Source: Halomarina pelagica
Lineage (GTDB): Archaea > Halobacteriota > Halobacteria > Halobacteriales > Haloarculaceae
Length of the DNA stretch: 64,000 nucleotides
Direction: 5' to 3'
NCBI RefSeq assembly: GCF_024228315.1
Contig: NZ_CP100454.1
Coordinates: 2,914,001-2,978,000, forward strand
The translations under genes and the position numbers were made by a program. Shown here piece after piece: positions 18,439-27,265 of the stretch (its first letter is position 1; each line of letters starts with the position of its first letter). Below the pieces are notes generated by a model. The model saw only the letters and a program-made list of their open reading frames with translations. It was not told the DNA's origin and searched no databases.

Positions 18439-19128
18439 ATGCTCGTGAGCGACTGGCTCGCCGTCTACGAGGTGATCCTGGCCGACTTCGGCTTCGACCG
18501 CGCGAGCGACGAGCGCGCACGCGACCGGCTGGCGGAACTCACCGACGCCTTCGACCTCGACCGACTCGCGAGCGTCGAGGGGAGCACCGTCGCCGTCGCC
18601 GGGGCGGGGCCGTCGCTCGCGGACGAACTCGCGGTCGCCCGCCGGGCGGACGTCGTCTTCGCCGCCTCCAGCGCCGCCGACGTGCTCCGCGCGGAGGGCG
18701 TCCGGGTGGACCTGATGGTGACCGACCTCGACAAGAACCCCGCGACCGCCGTCCAGCTCACCCACGAGGGGACGCCGGTGGCCGTCGCCGCCCACGGCGA
18801 TAACGTCCCCGCCCTCGTGGAGTGGGTCCCGCAGATGACCCGCCGGAACGTCCTCCCGACGACGCAGGCCGAGCCCGCGGGGCCGGTGGTGAACCTCGGC
18901 GGGTTCACCGACGGCGACCGCGCCGCGTTCGTCGCGGACCACCTCGGGGCGGCCGCGCTGACCTTCCCCGGGTGGGACTTCGACGACCCCGAGGTCGACC
19001 CGATGAAACGTCGCAAGCTGGCGTGGGCGGAGCGGCTCCTCCGCTGGCTGGAACTGCGCCGCGACGAGCGGTTCGCGGTGCTCGACGGGCGGCGCGAGGG
19101 GGTGGACGTGAGCGCGCTGCCGGTGTGA
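18439..19128 (+). CDS. mptE: 6-hydroxymethyl-7,8-dihydropterin diphosphokinase, archaeal MptE type
   Basis: A 229-residue DUF115-family enzyme. The family core is visible: VAVAGAGPSLADEL near residue 52, VFAASSAADVLRAEGVRVDLMVTDLD near 72-98 with the acidic Mg-binding VTDLD, then VAVAAHGDN and NLGGFTDGDRA. It pyrophosphorylates 6-hydroxymethyldihydropterin with ATP, replacing bacterial FolK in archaea, for folate or methanopterin. The DHPS-like gene just upstream is the natural next enzyme. The start follows a long structured leader, so an alternative start cannot be ruled out. Confidence 0.88.
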   Translation: MLVSDWLAVYEVILADFGFDRASDERARDRLAELTDAFDLDRLASVEGSTVAVAGAGPSLADELAVARRADVVFAASSAADVLRAEGVRVDLMVTDLDKNPATAVQLTHEGTPVAVAAHGDNVPALVEWVPQMTRRNVLPTTQAEPAGPVVNLGGFTDGDRAAFVADHLGAAALTFPGWDFDDPEVDPMKRRKLAWAERLLRWLELRRDERFAVLDGRREGVDVSALPV

Positions 19129-19187
19129 GTACGGCTCGGCACGCGCCGCACGGAAAGCACTTACTGCTCGTCGATGGATACGGGGCC

Positions 19188-19616
19188 ATGTTACTCAGGG
19201 CGCTCCTCCTCGGCCGTGACCGATCGGCGACGCGCCGGTGGCTCGCCGTCGCGGCGCTCCTGTTTTTCGTCTCGCTCGCGTACTTCGCCGGGGTAAAGCG
19301 GTTCGACGCCCCTCCAGTCGTTCTCGTCGCGCTCTGGTGGGAGGGATACGCGCTCCTGCTCGGCGTCGCCGTCGTCGTGCAGGCGTTCGAGAACGACGGC
19401 CTCCTCGTGAGTTGGCTGCTGACGTTCGTTGCGGTGGCCGGCGTCGTGCTCAACTACGGCGGCATCGCGCTGACGGGCGCTCCGCCGTCGCTGCTGGAAC
19501 TCGTAGCCCTCGCCGCGGTCGGCAGTGCCGTTGCGGCGCTGACGCTCGGTACGGTCGCGTTCGCCGTCGGCGCGGGTCTGCGCCGCATCGTAGCGAAGCG
19601 GAGTACGTTCGCCTGA
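19188..19616 (+). CDS. Small four-span membrane protein, unknown
   Basis: A 142-residue protein with four predicted membrane segments, at roughly residues 17-35, 43-65, 70-92 and 103-130, and basic ends. An AT-richer box (cacttactg, about 19157-19165) lies roughly 25 bases before the ATG at 19188. No recognisable motif; no partner can be inferred from the convergent quinone oxidoreductase gene downstream. Confidence 0.6.
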   Translation: MLLRALLLGRDRSATRRWLAVAALLFFVSLAYFAGVKRFDAPPVVLVALWWEGYALLLGVAVVVQAFENDGLLVSWLLTFVAVAGVVLNYGGIALTGAPPSLLELVALAAVGSAVAALTLGTVAFAVGAGLRRIVAKRSTFA

Positions 19617-19621
19617 ATTCG

Positions 19622-20617
19622 CTACGGAACCAGCACGACCTTCCCGCTCGTCTCGCGGTTCTCGATGGCGCGGTGGGCGTCCGCGGCGTCCGCGAGCGGG
19701 AAGGTGTGCCCGACCTGCACCGAGAGGTCGCCGGCGGTCAGCAGTTCGGTGAGGTGCGGGACGGCGCGCAGGACCCGCTGAGGGTCGCGCTGGAGGCCCT
19801 GCCCGAGGTGGTAGCCGACGACCTCGAAGTTGTTGAAGAGGAGCGTCGCGGTGTCCGGTCGGCCGGGCTCGCCGCTCGCCGCGCCGTAGACGACCATCCG
19901 CCCGAAGTGCGCGAGGCAGTCGAGGCTGCGCTCGGTGGTCTCGCCGCCGACGCCGTCGAGCACGAGGTCGACGCCCTCCCCGTCGGTGATCTCGCTCACC
20001 TCCTCGGCGAAGTCCGCCTCGACGTAGTTGATCGGGTGGTCGCAGCCGAGGTCCGCCGCGAGGTCGAGCTTCTCCGCGGTGCTCGCGGTGCCGAACACCT
20101 CCGCGCCCGCCTCGCTCGCGAGTTGCACGGCGGCGGTGCCGACGCCCCCGGCGGCGGCGTGGATCAGGACGCGCTTCCCTTCGTTCTCGCCCTCCGCCTC
20201 GCTCTCCAGTCCGCCCCACTCGAACAGGCAGTTGTGCGCCGTGAGGAACTGGACGGGGAACCCGGCGGCCTCCTCGAAGCTCATCCCCTCGGGAACGTCG
20301 AACAGGCCGTCCGCGTCCGCGACGGCGTACTCGGCGTACCCCGACCGGCCGACCATGCCGACGACGCGGTCGCCCTCAGCGAACCCGTCGACGCCCTCGC
20401 CGACGGCGTCCACCACGCCCGCGACCTCCATGCCGGGGACGTAGGGGGGAGTTGGGCCGCCCTGGTAGTGGCCGCGCCGCTGCATGATGTCGGCGAAGTT
20501 GACGCCGATCGCGCGCGCGTCGATCCGAACCTGCCCCTCGCGCGGTTCCGGGACGTCGCGCTCGACGACCTCGATCGTGTCCGCGTCGCCGAACGCCGTC
20601 ACCTCGATGGCCTTCAT
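19622..20617 (-). CDS. NADPH:quinone oxidoreductase (zeta-crystallin-like MDR family)
   Basis: A 331-residue zinc-independent medium-chain dehydrogenase. It starts MKAIEVTAFGDADTIEVVERDVPEP, has the quinone-reductase motif GVNFADIMQRRGHYQG near residue 40, and the Rossmann loop HAAAGGVGTAAVQLASEAGAEV near 150. The structural zinc cysteines of alcohol dehydrogenases are absent. It should reduce quinones or activated alkenes with NAD(P)H in the cytosol. Upstream in-frame codons are Arg/Pro-rich and not part of the family, so the ATG at 20617 is used. It is divergent from the FAD-linked dehydrogenase gene. Confidence 0.88.
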   Translation of the reverse strand: MKAIEVTAFGDADTIEVVERDVPEPREGQVRIDARAIGVNFADIMQRRGHYQGGPTPPYVPGMEVAGVVDAVGEGVDGFAEGDRVVGMVGRSGYAEYAVADADGLFDVPEGMSFEEAAGFPVQFLTAHNCLFEWGGLESEAEGENEGKRVLIHAAAGGVGTAAVQLASEAGAEVFGTASTAEKLDLAADLGCDHPINYVEADFAEEVSEITDGEGVDLVLDGVGGETTERSLDCLAHFGRMVVYGAASGEPGRPDTATLLFNNFEVVGYHLGQGLQRDPQRVLRAVPHLTELLTAGDLSVQVGHTFPLADAADAHRAIENRETSGKVVLVP

Positions 20618-20741
20618 GTTCCGGTCGTCGGGCGGGGACGGTATAAACGGTCGCCGGACGCCCGCGGGCCCGCACGTCCGAGCATCGCACGTCCGCACGT
20701 CGGGAACACACTTATCCCGGTGCGGTCGGGTCTCTCGTCAC

Positions 20742-22172
20742 ATGGCCTACGACTGTTCCTTCCTCGCCGACCTCGACGTGGACGCGTCCTTCGAGGCTGA
20801 CGACCGGGAGAGCCACGCCGCGGACTGGGGCACGCAGGAGACGGGCGCGGCGGTCCGACCCGACGCCGTCGTCTGGCCCGAGTCGACCGAGGAGGTGGCC
20901 GCCGTCCTCTCGGCGGCGAACGACCGCGGCGTTCCCGTCACGCCCTACGCGGCGGGGACGAGCCTGGAGGGCAACGCCGTCCCCGTCCACGAGGGGGTCA
21001 GCATGGACGTGACGCGGATGGACGCGATCCTCGACGTGCGGCCGGACGACTTCCAGGTGGACGTCCAGCCGGGGGTCATCGGCGAGCGGATCGACGAGGC
21101 GCTGGCCGAGCACGGGCTGTTCTTCCCGCCGATGCCCGCCTCGGCCGACATCTCCACCATCGGCGGGATGATCGTCAACGACGCGAGCGGGATGAAGACC
21201 GTGAAGTACGGCGAGGTGGGCGACTGGGTGCTCGAACTGGAGGCCGTCCTCGCCGACGGTTCGGTGATCACGACGGGGAGCAAGGCCGTCAAGACCTCCG
21301 CGGGCTACAACCTGACGGACCTGCTCGTCGGCAGCGAGGGCACCCTCGCGGTCGTCACGCGCGCGACGCTCGAACTCGAGCGCCTCCCCGAACAGGTCCG
21401 CGCCGGGCGGGCCGTCTTCGGGGACCTCGACGACGCGACGACCGCTATCTTCGAGACCATCCGCTCGGGCGTTGACGTGGCGACGATCGAACTCATCGAC
21501 GACGTGAGCGCCGGGATGGCGAACGATTACCTCGGGACGGACCTCCCCGACGCGCCGATGGTCTTCCTCGAGTTCCACGCGAACCACGGGATCGAGGCGG
21601 AGATCGACCGCTGTCGCGAGGCGTTCGAGGCGAACGGCGTCGTCCGCTTCGAGATCGCCGAGGACGAGGCCGAGATGGCGAGCCTCTGGCGCGCCCGCCG
21701 GGAACTCGCGCTCGCGCTCCGGAGCTACGACGAGGTCCTGAAACCGCTCACGCCGGGGGACGTCACCGTTCCGATCAGCACGTATCCGGACGTGGTGCGC
21801 TACGCGAAGGAGCTGAGCGCCGAGCACGATCTCATCATCCCCACGTTCGGCCACGCGGGCGACGGTAACGTCCACTACGCGGTGTTCGCGGATCGGTCGG
21901 ATCCGGAGATGGTCGCCCTCGCCCGCGACGTCCACGGGAAGATCGTCCGCCGGGCGATCGAGTTCGGCGGCACCTGCACCGGCGAACACGGCGTCGGCCT
22001 CGGCAAGCGCGAGTACCTCGAACTCGAACACGGGCCGGAGGCGGTGGAGGCGATGCGCCGGATCAAGCGCGCGCTCGACCCGAGGGACACGCTCAACCCG
22101 GGGAAGATGTTTCCCGAGACCGCCGAGGGAAAGCGCGTGGTCGCCGACCCCGACCCCGATCCCGACGACTGA
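20742..22172 (+). CDS. FAD-linked D-lactate/glycolate-type dehydrogenase (GlcD family)
   Basis: A 476-residue FAD-binding oxidoreductase. The FAD_binding_4 domain includes GVPVTPYAAGTSLEGNAVPV (about 68-88), the STIGGMIVNDASGMKTVKYGE loop (about 140-160), and LLVGSEGTLAVVT. The C-terminal FAD-oxidase domain ends with TFGHAGDGNVHYAVF and GTCTGEHGVGLGKREYL, typical of GlcD/Dld proteins. It oxidises a 2-hydroxy acid and passes electrons to the respiratory chain. The TATA-like cttatcc box (20710-20716) lies about 28 bases before the ATG. No GlcF-like FeS partner is next to it. Confidence 0.85.
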   Translation: MAYDCSFLADLDVDASFEADDRESHAADWGTQETGAAVRPDAVVWPESTEEVAAVLSAANDRGVPVTPYAAGTSLEGNAVPVHEGVSMDVTRMDAILDVRPDDFQVDVQPGVIGERIDEALAEHGLFFPPMPASADISTIGGMIVNDASGMKTVKYGEVGDWVLELEAVLADGSVITTGSKAVKTSAGYNLTDLLVGSEGTLAVVTRATLELERLPEQVRAGRAVFGDLDDATTAIFETIRSGVDVATIELIDDVSAGMANDYLGTDLPDAPMVFLEFHANHGIEAEIDRCREAFEANGVVRFEIAEDEAEMASLWRARRELALALRSYDEVLKPLTPGDVTVPISTYPDVVRYAKELSAEHDLIIPTFGHAGDGNVHYAVFADRSDPEMVALARDVHGKIVRRAIEFGGTCTGEHGVGLGKREYLELEHGPEAVEAMRRIKRALDPRDTLNPGKMFPETAEGKRVVADPDPDPDD

Positions 22173-22192
22173 TCGCCGACGAACGCCGGCGG

Positions 22193-23575
22193 CTACCGGT
22201 AGCCGAGCGCCTCCAGCCGTCGCTCGATCGACGCGGGCGTCTCGTCCGCCGACTCCTTGCCGTCCGCCGCCGAGTCGAGGCGTTCGGCGTGCCGCTCGAC
22301 CGCCCGATGGAGCCGTCGCACCGTCGGCGCGTGGTCGGACGCTCCCGCGAGGTCGCGACGCTCGCCCGAGTCGGCGGAGCGGTCGTACAGCTCGCGGCGG
22401 CCGGAATCGGTGTGATAGATGTACGTGAATCGGTCGGTCCGGGCGCTCACGAGGAGTTCTCCGTCGGCGGGCCGCCGCGGGATCGGCTGCTGGGTAACGC
22501 GCTCTCCCCGGACGGCGACCGAGAGCACCGGCTCGCGGGCGGGGCGCTCGCCGTCCCGGACGGTCGGGAGGAGGCTCTCGGCGTCGAGGTCGGGCGCGGG
22601 GACGCCCATCGCCTCGCAGACCGTCGGCGGGATCGAGCGCAGGCCGACCGGCGCGGTGACGGTCCGCGGCGGGGCGTCGGGCGCGTCGACCACGAGCGGG
22701 ACGTTGATGAGTTCCGAGTAGAGCTTCGGGTAGTGCGCGAGGTGACCGTGGTCCATGAACTCCTCGCCGTGGTCGCCCGCCACGATCACGCAGGTCTCCT
22801 CGCGCAGCCCCGCCGCCGAGAGCGCGTCGAGGAGCCGACCGACGCTCGCATCCACCTGGTGGGCCGCGCCCTCGTAGCAGGTCCGGAGGTCCGCGAGCGC
22901 CCGGTCGCCGACCTCGCGGCCGAGGCCCGCCCGAATGTGCGCCCGGAGCATCGACGCGGTGCCCGTCGCGCCGCCGACCGCCCGGACGTGCCGCGGCGCG
23001 GGGACGTACGGCGTGTGCGTGTCCATGTAGTGTACCCAGAGGAAGAGCGGGCGGTCCGCCGCCCGGACGCACTCGACGGCCCGGCGCTCCAGGGCGCGGA
23101 GGTGCGACGTGTCGACCGCGGGGTGGTCGCCCTCGCCGCGGGCGATCCCGACGGCGCGGCGACCGGGCGCGGCGACGAGCTGGAGCCACCCGCCGACGGT
23201 CGGGTGGGCGGCGAGCAGGCGGTCGATCCCGGACCCGTCGAGCCACGTCTCGAACGCGTCGAACCCGCGGTCGTACCCCCAGTGCTCGCTCAGGAAGCCG
23301 TTCGCGGCGTTGAGTCCGACCGTCTGGACGCCACCCGCGCGGAGGCGCTCGGCGAGCGTCGGCCGCGAGGAGGGACCGAGGCGATCTCCCTCCGCGAACA
23401 CGGGGTCCGAGCCGAGGACGCTCGGGAAGGAGAAGGGCGTCCAGTTGCCGTGCGCGTAGGCGCGCGTAAAGTGCGCTCCCTCCCGGGCGAGCGCGCTCAC
23501 GGTGGGCATGGCCGCGAGCGCGTCAGCCCGGAGGGAGTCGACGGTGACCAGGAGGGTGACGGCGTGCGTATCCAC
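22193..23575 (-). CDS. Sulfatase/alkaline-phosphatase-superfamily enzyme
   Basis: A 460-residue protein. It starts LLVTVDSLRADALAAMPTVSALA, the N-terminal metal-binding Asp pattern, and later has WVHYMDTHTPYVP and VIVAGDHGEEFMDHGHLAHYPKLYSELINVPLV, which supplies the second metal-site Asp/His. The usual C/S-x-P-x-R active-site motif is replaced by TPFSFPS (GNWTPFSFPSVLG), so formylglycine formation is unlikely. It may be a phosphoethanolamine-transferase-like or phosphodiesterase-type member, possibly acting on surface polysaccharides or glycoproteins. No signal peptide is seen. Confidence 0.75.
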   Translation of the reverse strand: MDTHAVTLLVTVDSLRADALAAMPTVSALAREGAHFTRAYAHGNWTPFSFPSVLGSDPVFAEGDRLGPSSRPTLAERLRAGGVQTVGLNAANGFLSEHWGYDRGFDAFETWLDGSGIDRLLAAHPTVGGWLQLVAAPGRRAVGIARGEGDHPAVDTSHLRALERRAVECVRAADRPLFLWVHYMDTHTPYVPAPRHVRAVGGATGTASMLRAHIRAGLGREVGDRALADLRTCYEGAAHQVDASVGRLLDALSAAGLREETCVIVAGDHGEEFMDHGHLAHYPKLYSELINVPLVVDAPDAPPRTVTAPVGLRSIPPTVCEAMGVPAPDLDAESLLPTVRDGERPAREPVLSVAVRGERVTQQPIPRRPADGELLVSARTDRFTYIYHTDSGRRELYDRSADSGERRDLAGASDHAPTVRRLHRAVERHAERLDSAADGKESADETPASIERRLEALGYR

Positions 23576-23703
23576 GTGTGAGACACCTCGGAAGCGGTAG
23601 GTAACCCTTGCTAGGGGGGGACAATAGCTGATCGGGTTGCTATCCGTGACTCGATAGGGCTATGGAGGCGTTCGGACGCGAGAGCACCGCGGAACGGCGT
23701 CGG

Positions 23704-23747
23704 TCAGTCGTGGACCAGCACGTCCAGCACCACGAGATCGTCGGTCG
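23704..23747 (-). repeat. Repeat copy A: diverged 3' end of the TPP-enzyme gene
   Basis: About 40 of 44 bases match the first 44 bases of the repeat at 27266, starting exactly at the stop codon. Read on the minus strand it encodes LVVLDVLVHD and a stop. No rest of the enzyme gene is attached. It is the oldest-looking of three copies (A, B and C at 23704, 25434 and 27266). Confidence 0.65.
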
Positions 23748-23833
23748 ATGTCGATACGTGGACGCTATGGGTCGGTATCGAGGCGAATGTTGCGGTCCGT
23801 CAGCGCCGCTGCTCGCGGCGTTACCGACGTTGC

Positions 23834-24961
23834 TCAGGCGAATACGCGTAGAACGACGTACCCGTTCGCCGTTCGGAGTCGCTCTATCGTATCGAACTGG
23901 GAGAGATGGGCACGTAGATCGAGTTCACGACGATGGACGACCGCAAGTTCGCCGTCGGGAGCGAGAACGTCGTGTATCCCGGAGAATAGCTCGGAGAGTA
24001 CATCAGCACCCGCGTGGGTTGGTGGATTACAGAACACCCGATCGAACGTCTGATCGGCGACGCCCTCGGCGCAATCAGCAGTCACAACGGTCCCATCTAC
24101 CCCGGATGCACGGAGGCTGCACTCCGCACACGAGGTCGCTACCCGGTCATCGTCGCTGAGCCACACGTCACAGTCCGCGACGCGGCCAGCGTATGTCCCG
24201 ACAACACCGTATCCACAGCAGATATCCAGTACCTTCTCGCCGTCTTCGATGGTCGTCGTTTCCAACAATAACCGTGTACCGCTGTCCAATTGAGATGGGG
24301 AAAACAACCCTGGGACGGTGATGAGCGAGAGCGTGACACCGTTTATCTCTACGCCGAGTTCTCGCGGCGTGGCGTAGGTTGGTGGCTCAAATGACGGTGG
24401 CCGAGTCGCCTCGAGGAGAACGCACCCGTCGTACTCAGAGCGCTGTTCGACGGTTGCAGCGAGCTCGCGCAAACACTGTTCGTACCGCGTGAGGCCGGTT
24501 CGCTTCGATGCCGCTATGTAGAGACTGCCGCCAGGTCGTAGGACAGAAAGGGCATCCGCGATGCGTTGCTGTCCGACGGACAGCGGAGTGTAGGGTTTCG
24601 GAGCGTATGCGACGGTGTCGAACGACCAGTCGAGAGTCGTGATATCTGCGACGAGCGTGGTTGTTGCGTCCGCGTCGTTCTCGATAGCGTTACGCTCACA
24701 GAGTCGCGTGGCGCGAGCGCTCGACGACGCCATGTGAACGGCGTCAGCGCGATCAGCGAGAACGACGCCGACGACGCCGTAGTTCGCTTCTAGACTGAGG
24801 AAATGCCCGAGATCGGTTTCCCAGAGAGATTCGACCAGGAGGAGTTCAGCGTTCCGGAAGGAGCGTTTCGAACAGACTCCGTCCGCGGTGTGGAATCGAT
24901 AGATTGACCGTGCGCCCGAGACGCGCGATTTGAGGGCCAGTTCGTAGGGTGCGTACCTCAT
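23834..24961 (-). CDS. RsmC/RlmG-like class I SAM methyltransferase with two MTase domains
   Basis: A 375-residue protein. The C-terminal half has the SAM motif KVLDICCGYGVVGTYAGRV (about 240-258), the acidic strand after it, and the catalytic motif FCNPPTHAG (about 308-316), the form used by guanine-N2 methyltransferases RsmC and RlmG. The N-terminal half is a degenerate copy of the same fold, also typical of that family. It probably modifies rRNA. The base composition is less GC-rich than the neighbours and the gene lies between repeat copies A and B, so acquisition by transfer is likely. The ATG at 24961 begins MRYAPYELAL; nine codons upstream is another possible start. Confidence 0.75.
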   Translation of the reverse strand: MRYAPYELALKSRVSGARSIYRFHTADGVCSKRSFRNAELLLVESLWETDLGHFLSLEANYGVVGVVLADRADAVHMASSSARATRLCERNAIENDADATTTLVADITTLDWSFDTVAYAPKPYTPLSVGQQRIADALSVLRPGGSLYIAASKRTGLTRYEQCLRELAATVEQRSEYDGCVLLEATRPPSFEPPTYATPRELGVEINGVTLSLITVPGLFSPSQLDSGTRLLLETTTIEDGEKVLDICCGYGVVGTYAGRVADCDVWLSDDDRVATSCAECSLRASGVDGTVVTADCAEGVADQTFDRVFCNPPTHAGADVLSELFSGIHDVLAPDGELAVVHRRELDLRAHLSQFDTIERLRTANGYVVLRVFA

Positions 24962-25433
24962 CGAGCGCCCCCTCCGAATAACGGCCAAAGCGGGCGAAAT
25001 CGGCGACCGGAGTCATAGTCGGTGTGGATGCGATGCTGTCGACTGTGGTGTGACCGACGCGATGGTGCGTTGGGCATTTAGGTGGGTTCGGCAGGTCATA
25101 ATTTGGACGACCAGACAGCCCACGCACTGCGCTTCAGCTGGTGAGAACCTGTAAAATCGGTTCACGCACGGCTAAGCGCAGGGCGCGAACCAAGTGCCGA
25201 TCAGCGTGACGCTTCGGTGAGAATCACAACCCATCGTAATCCGGTTGGGTCACCGAACCGCCCACAGTCGGCGAGCCGGCCGAACCTATCCTCGCTTTCG
25301 CGCGGTGACGTGCGTCACCGAAATACGAAGCTCGGCCCGAAGCTCTTGTTCAATCTACCTCCGCGTTCGTACTCCCTGTATTAAAAATTCGTGTTCGTGG
25401 GTGTCGGGATGACGTTCGGGGGCGCGACGTCCG
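24962..25433. other. Gene-free stretch with a 16-base palindrome
   Basis: No credible coding region is seen on either strand. The stretch contains the palindrome GGTGACG-TG-CGTCACC at 25304-25319, a possible operator, and an AT-rich box (tattaaaaattc, 25379-25390) close to repeat copy B. Nothing else is recognised. Confidence 0.4.
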
Positions 25434-25491
25434 TCAGTCGTGCACCAGCACGTCCAGCACCACGGGACCGTCCGTCGCCAGCGCCTCCTCG
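25434..25491 (-). repeat. Repeat copy B: exact 58-base copy of the TPP-enzyme gene 3' end
   Basis: All 58 bases are identical to 27266-27323, again starting at the stop codon. On the minus strand it encodes EEALATDGPVVLDVLVHD and a stop. A further 9-base match (GAACGCCGG, 25509-25517) continues after a 17-base insert. The perfect identity implies a recent duplication. Confidence 0.8.
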
Positions 25492-25518
25492 GTGCGTATC
25501 GGTTCGTTGAACGCCGGT

Positions 25519-25953
25519 TCAGGAGCACTCGCCCTGCGCGAGTGCGTTCAGTCGGTCGCCGAGGTTAATGACGAACACCATCCGGTAGCAATCGACGTTC
25601 TCCGGACGGATGCCGGTGTCCTCCGGCGTCACCCGCAGCCAGCGTTCCCGTCCGTCGAGGCGGAAGGAGAACCGATAACTTCCGCGTTCGTCGGGCCAGT
25701 CGGAAAACTCGATGCCCGTCGGACTCGACGGATCGTCCGCGCCCTCGATCGTCCGTTCGGCGACGCGTATCGGATCGCCTTCGTATTCGACCGCGAGTTC
25801 GAATCTCTCCTCGGTCTCGCGGCGATTGAGAACGTCGACCGCCTCTAGCCGTATCTGTTTGTCTGATCGTGGTTTTGGAACACCGAGGGTTGAACAGCCC
25901 GCAAGGAGGGACAGCGACACGAAGCCTGCTTTCAGGAGTGTCCGTCTATTCAT
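25519..25953 (-). CDS. Small Tat/lipobox-type lipoprotein
   Basis: A 144-residue protein starting MNRRTLLKAGFVSLSLLAGC: twin arginines, a hydrophobic stretch and a lipobox (LLAGC) with the lipidated Cys at residue 20, as in most haloarchaeal lipoproteins. The remainder is a beta-rich acidic domain (about 35-144) with no motif I recognise. It should sit on the outer face of the membrane. It lies between repeat copies B and C, next to another exported protein, so both may be cargo of the same acquisition event. Confidence 0.7.
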   Translation of the reverse strand: MNRRTLLKAGFVSLSLLAGCSTLGVPKPRSDKQIRLEAVDVLNRRETEERFELAVEYEGDPIRVAERTIEGADDPSSPTGIEFSDWPDERGSYRFSFRLDGRERWLRVTPEDTGIRPENVDCYRMVFVINLGDRLNALAQGECS

Positions 25954-25997
25954 CGCTATTCATAGAGGTCAGAATTATAAAAAGAGGATGGATCTAC

Positions 25998-27041
25998 TCA
26001 GATTGATGAAGTCGAAGTTCTCGCGGTAAATGGAAGAAATACGCGATAAACCGCTCCATGGTCGGCCATCTCCTGTACCTCCGCATACGGTGGTAGATCT
26101 TTGTGACGAACCCGCTTAGAGGGGAATGTATCTATGATTTCCCTAGTATCCATCCCCGTAGCGTTTTTTTCGGTGATTGATGACTGCTGTGACAGCACTG
26201 AATTAATATTTGGGTCCTCGGTAGTCAGCCACCATTCAACGTCGGCATACGGGACTTCATATGGATCATTAACTGTTGGTATGCTTGCCTCCTGTCGAGT
26301 GGTCACTCTCACTTCATCACCTATATCGCGACTCGTAATTGCAAACCGGAGAGTGTTTGTACAGTCATGAGGGTAGCTAGGTTTATATTCGAATTTTGGT
26401 CCCCATTCCTCTTCGTCATCAGGTGTTGAACCGTATTCGTTTGCTAATGCGTCGATAAACTCAGCGACTGCAATGTATGTGCCTGCAGTCTCCGACACTG
26501 CACCGATGGCTGCCTCTGCAGCGTTTTTCATCTGCTCTCCGTAAAAGTCAGAAGAAGCAGGTTCATCGTCGCGAGATGCACCTATCCATTCGCCAGTCCC
26601 GCCAACTTGGCTAACGATCGCACACTCATTTGGTTTGTGATTCGTGACTGTTGCTTTCTGATGGATGATGGATCGATTTTTATACCAAGTACTTCCTCCT
26701 CCAGGTCGGTCAAGCGATGTGAAGTGGCCAGCAGTGACGAAGTCATGCAGGTAGCCACCGCCATCGTAGTTCGGATTCGTGTACGAACCGTAATAATCCG
26801 ACTCAATACCTGCTACTCCCAAATAATCCCGACCATTGTACGTCTTTTGTACAGGATTTGTTTCGTAGATTTCGACAGGATAGTCACCTCCACCACATGG
26901 ATCCGGACCACAGGTCAAATCGTTTTGTTCTAGGTCACGTGCTTTAACGGGCATAGATGACCCGAGGAGAGCAGCGCTGCTAGCGAATACGACCGACTTC
27001 AGGTACCTTCGTCGACTTCTTCCCGGATTATCTTCTGCCAC
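25998..27041 (-). CDS. Tat-exported protein of unknown function (AT-rich gene)
   Basis: A 347-residue protein with a Tat signal (SRRRYLKSVVFASSAALLGSS at residues 9-29, likely cut near VKA-RD). The mature part has a close Cys pair in CGPDPCGGG, and DFVTAGHFTSLD and NHKPNECAIVSQVGG, with some resemblance to secreted trypsin-like folds (a His after TAGH). A catalytic triad cannot be confirmed. The gene is much more AT-rich than the chromosome around it, and its promoter region (27042-27265) is extremely so. Transfer from a lower-GC source is the simplest explanation. Confidence 0.65.
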   Translation of the reverse strand: MAEDNPGRSRRRYLKSVVFASSAALLGSSMPVKARDLEQNDLTCGPDPCGGGDYPVEIYETNPVQKTYNGRDYLGVAGIESDYYGSYTNPNYDGGGYLHDFVTAGHFTSLDRPGGGSTWYKNRSIIHQKATVTNHKPNECAIVSQVGGTGEWIGASRDDEPASSDFYGEQMKNAAEAAIGAVSETAGTYIAVAEFIDALANEYGSTPDDEEEWGPKFEYKPSYPHDCTNTLRFAITSRDIGDEVRVTTRQEASIPTVNDPYEVPYADVEWWLTTEDPNINSVLSQQSSITEKNATGMDTREIIDTFPSKRVRHKDLPPYAEVQEMADHGAVYRVFLPFTARTSTSSI

Positions 27042-27265
27042 TCGATACAGTTTATACGTAGAGTATTTATACCTTTCCTACACTAGATTACTACTGCTAT
27101 AACTCTACTTTGGATAAAATAATACTGTAGTATTCGATTATATTTGTACTAATATATTGGTCGTATATACCATATAATATATCGAAAACACATAAATTTA
27201 TACAATATTAAATTAATAAAACGATTTAAATGTTCCAGGAATGTAGATGGTAAACCGCATGTCTA
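27042..27265. other. Extremely AT-rich intergenic stretch
   Basis: About 220 bases, mostly A and T, with runs such as atatattggtcgtatatacc. They lie between the start of the Tat-exported gene and the stop codon of the TPP enzyme. The sequence is unlike any other part of the window. It holds the exported gene's promoter but no gene. Confidence 0.6.

Noticed and set aside
25304-25319. Insertion-sequence end at the 16-base palindrome
   Set aside because: No second copy, no target duplication and no transposase fragment beside it; kept only as a possible operator.
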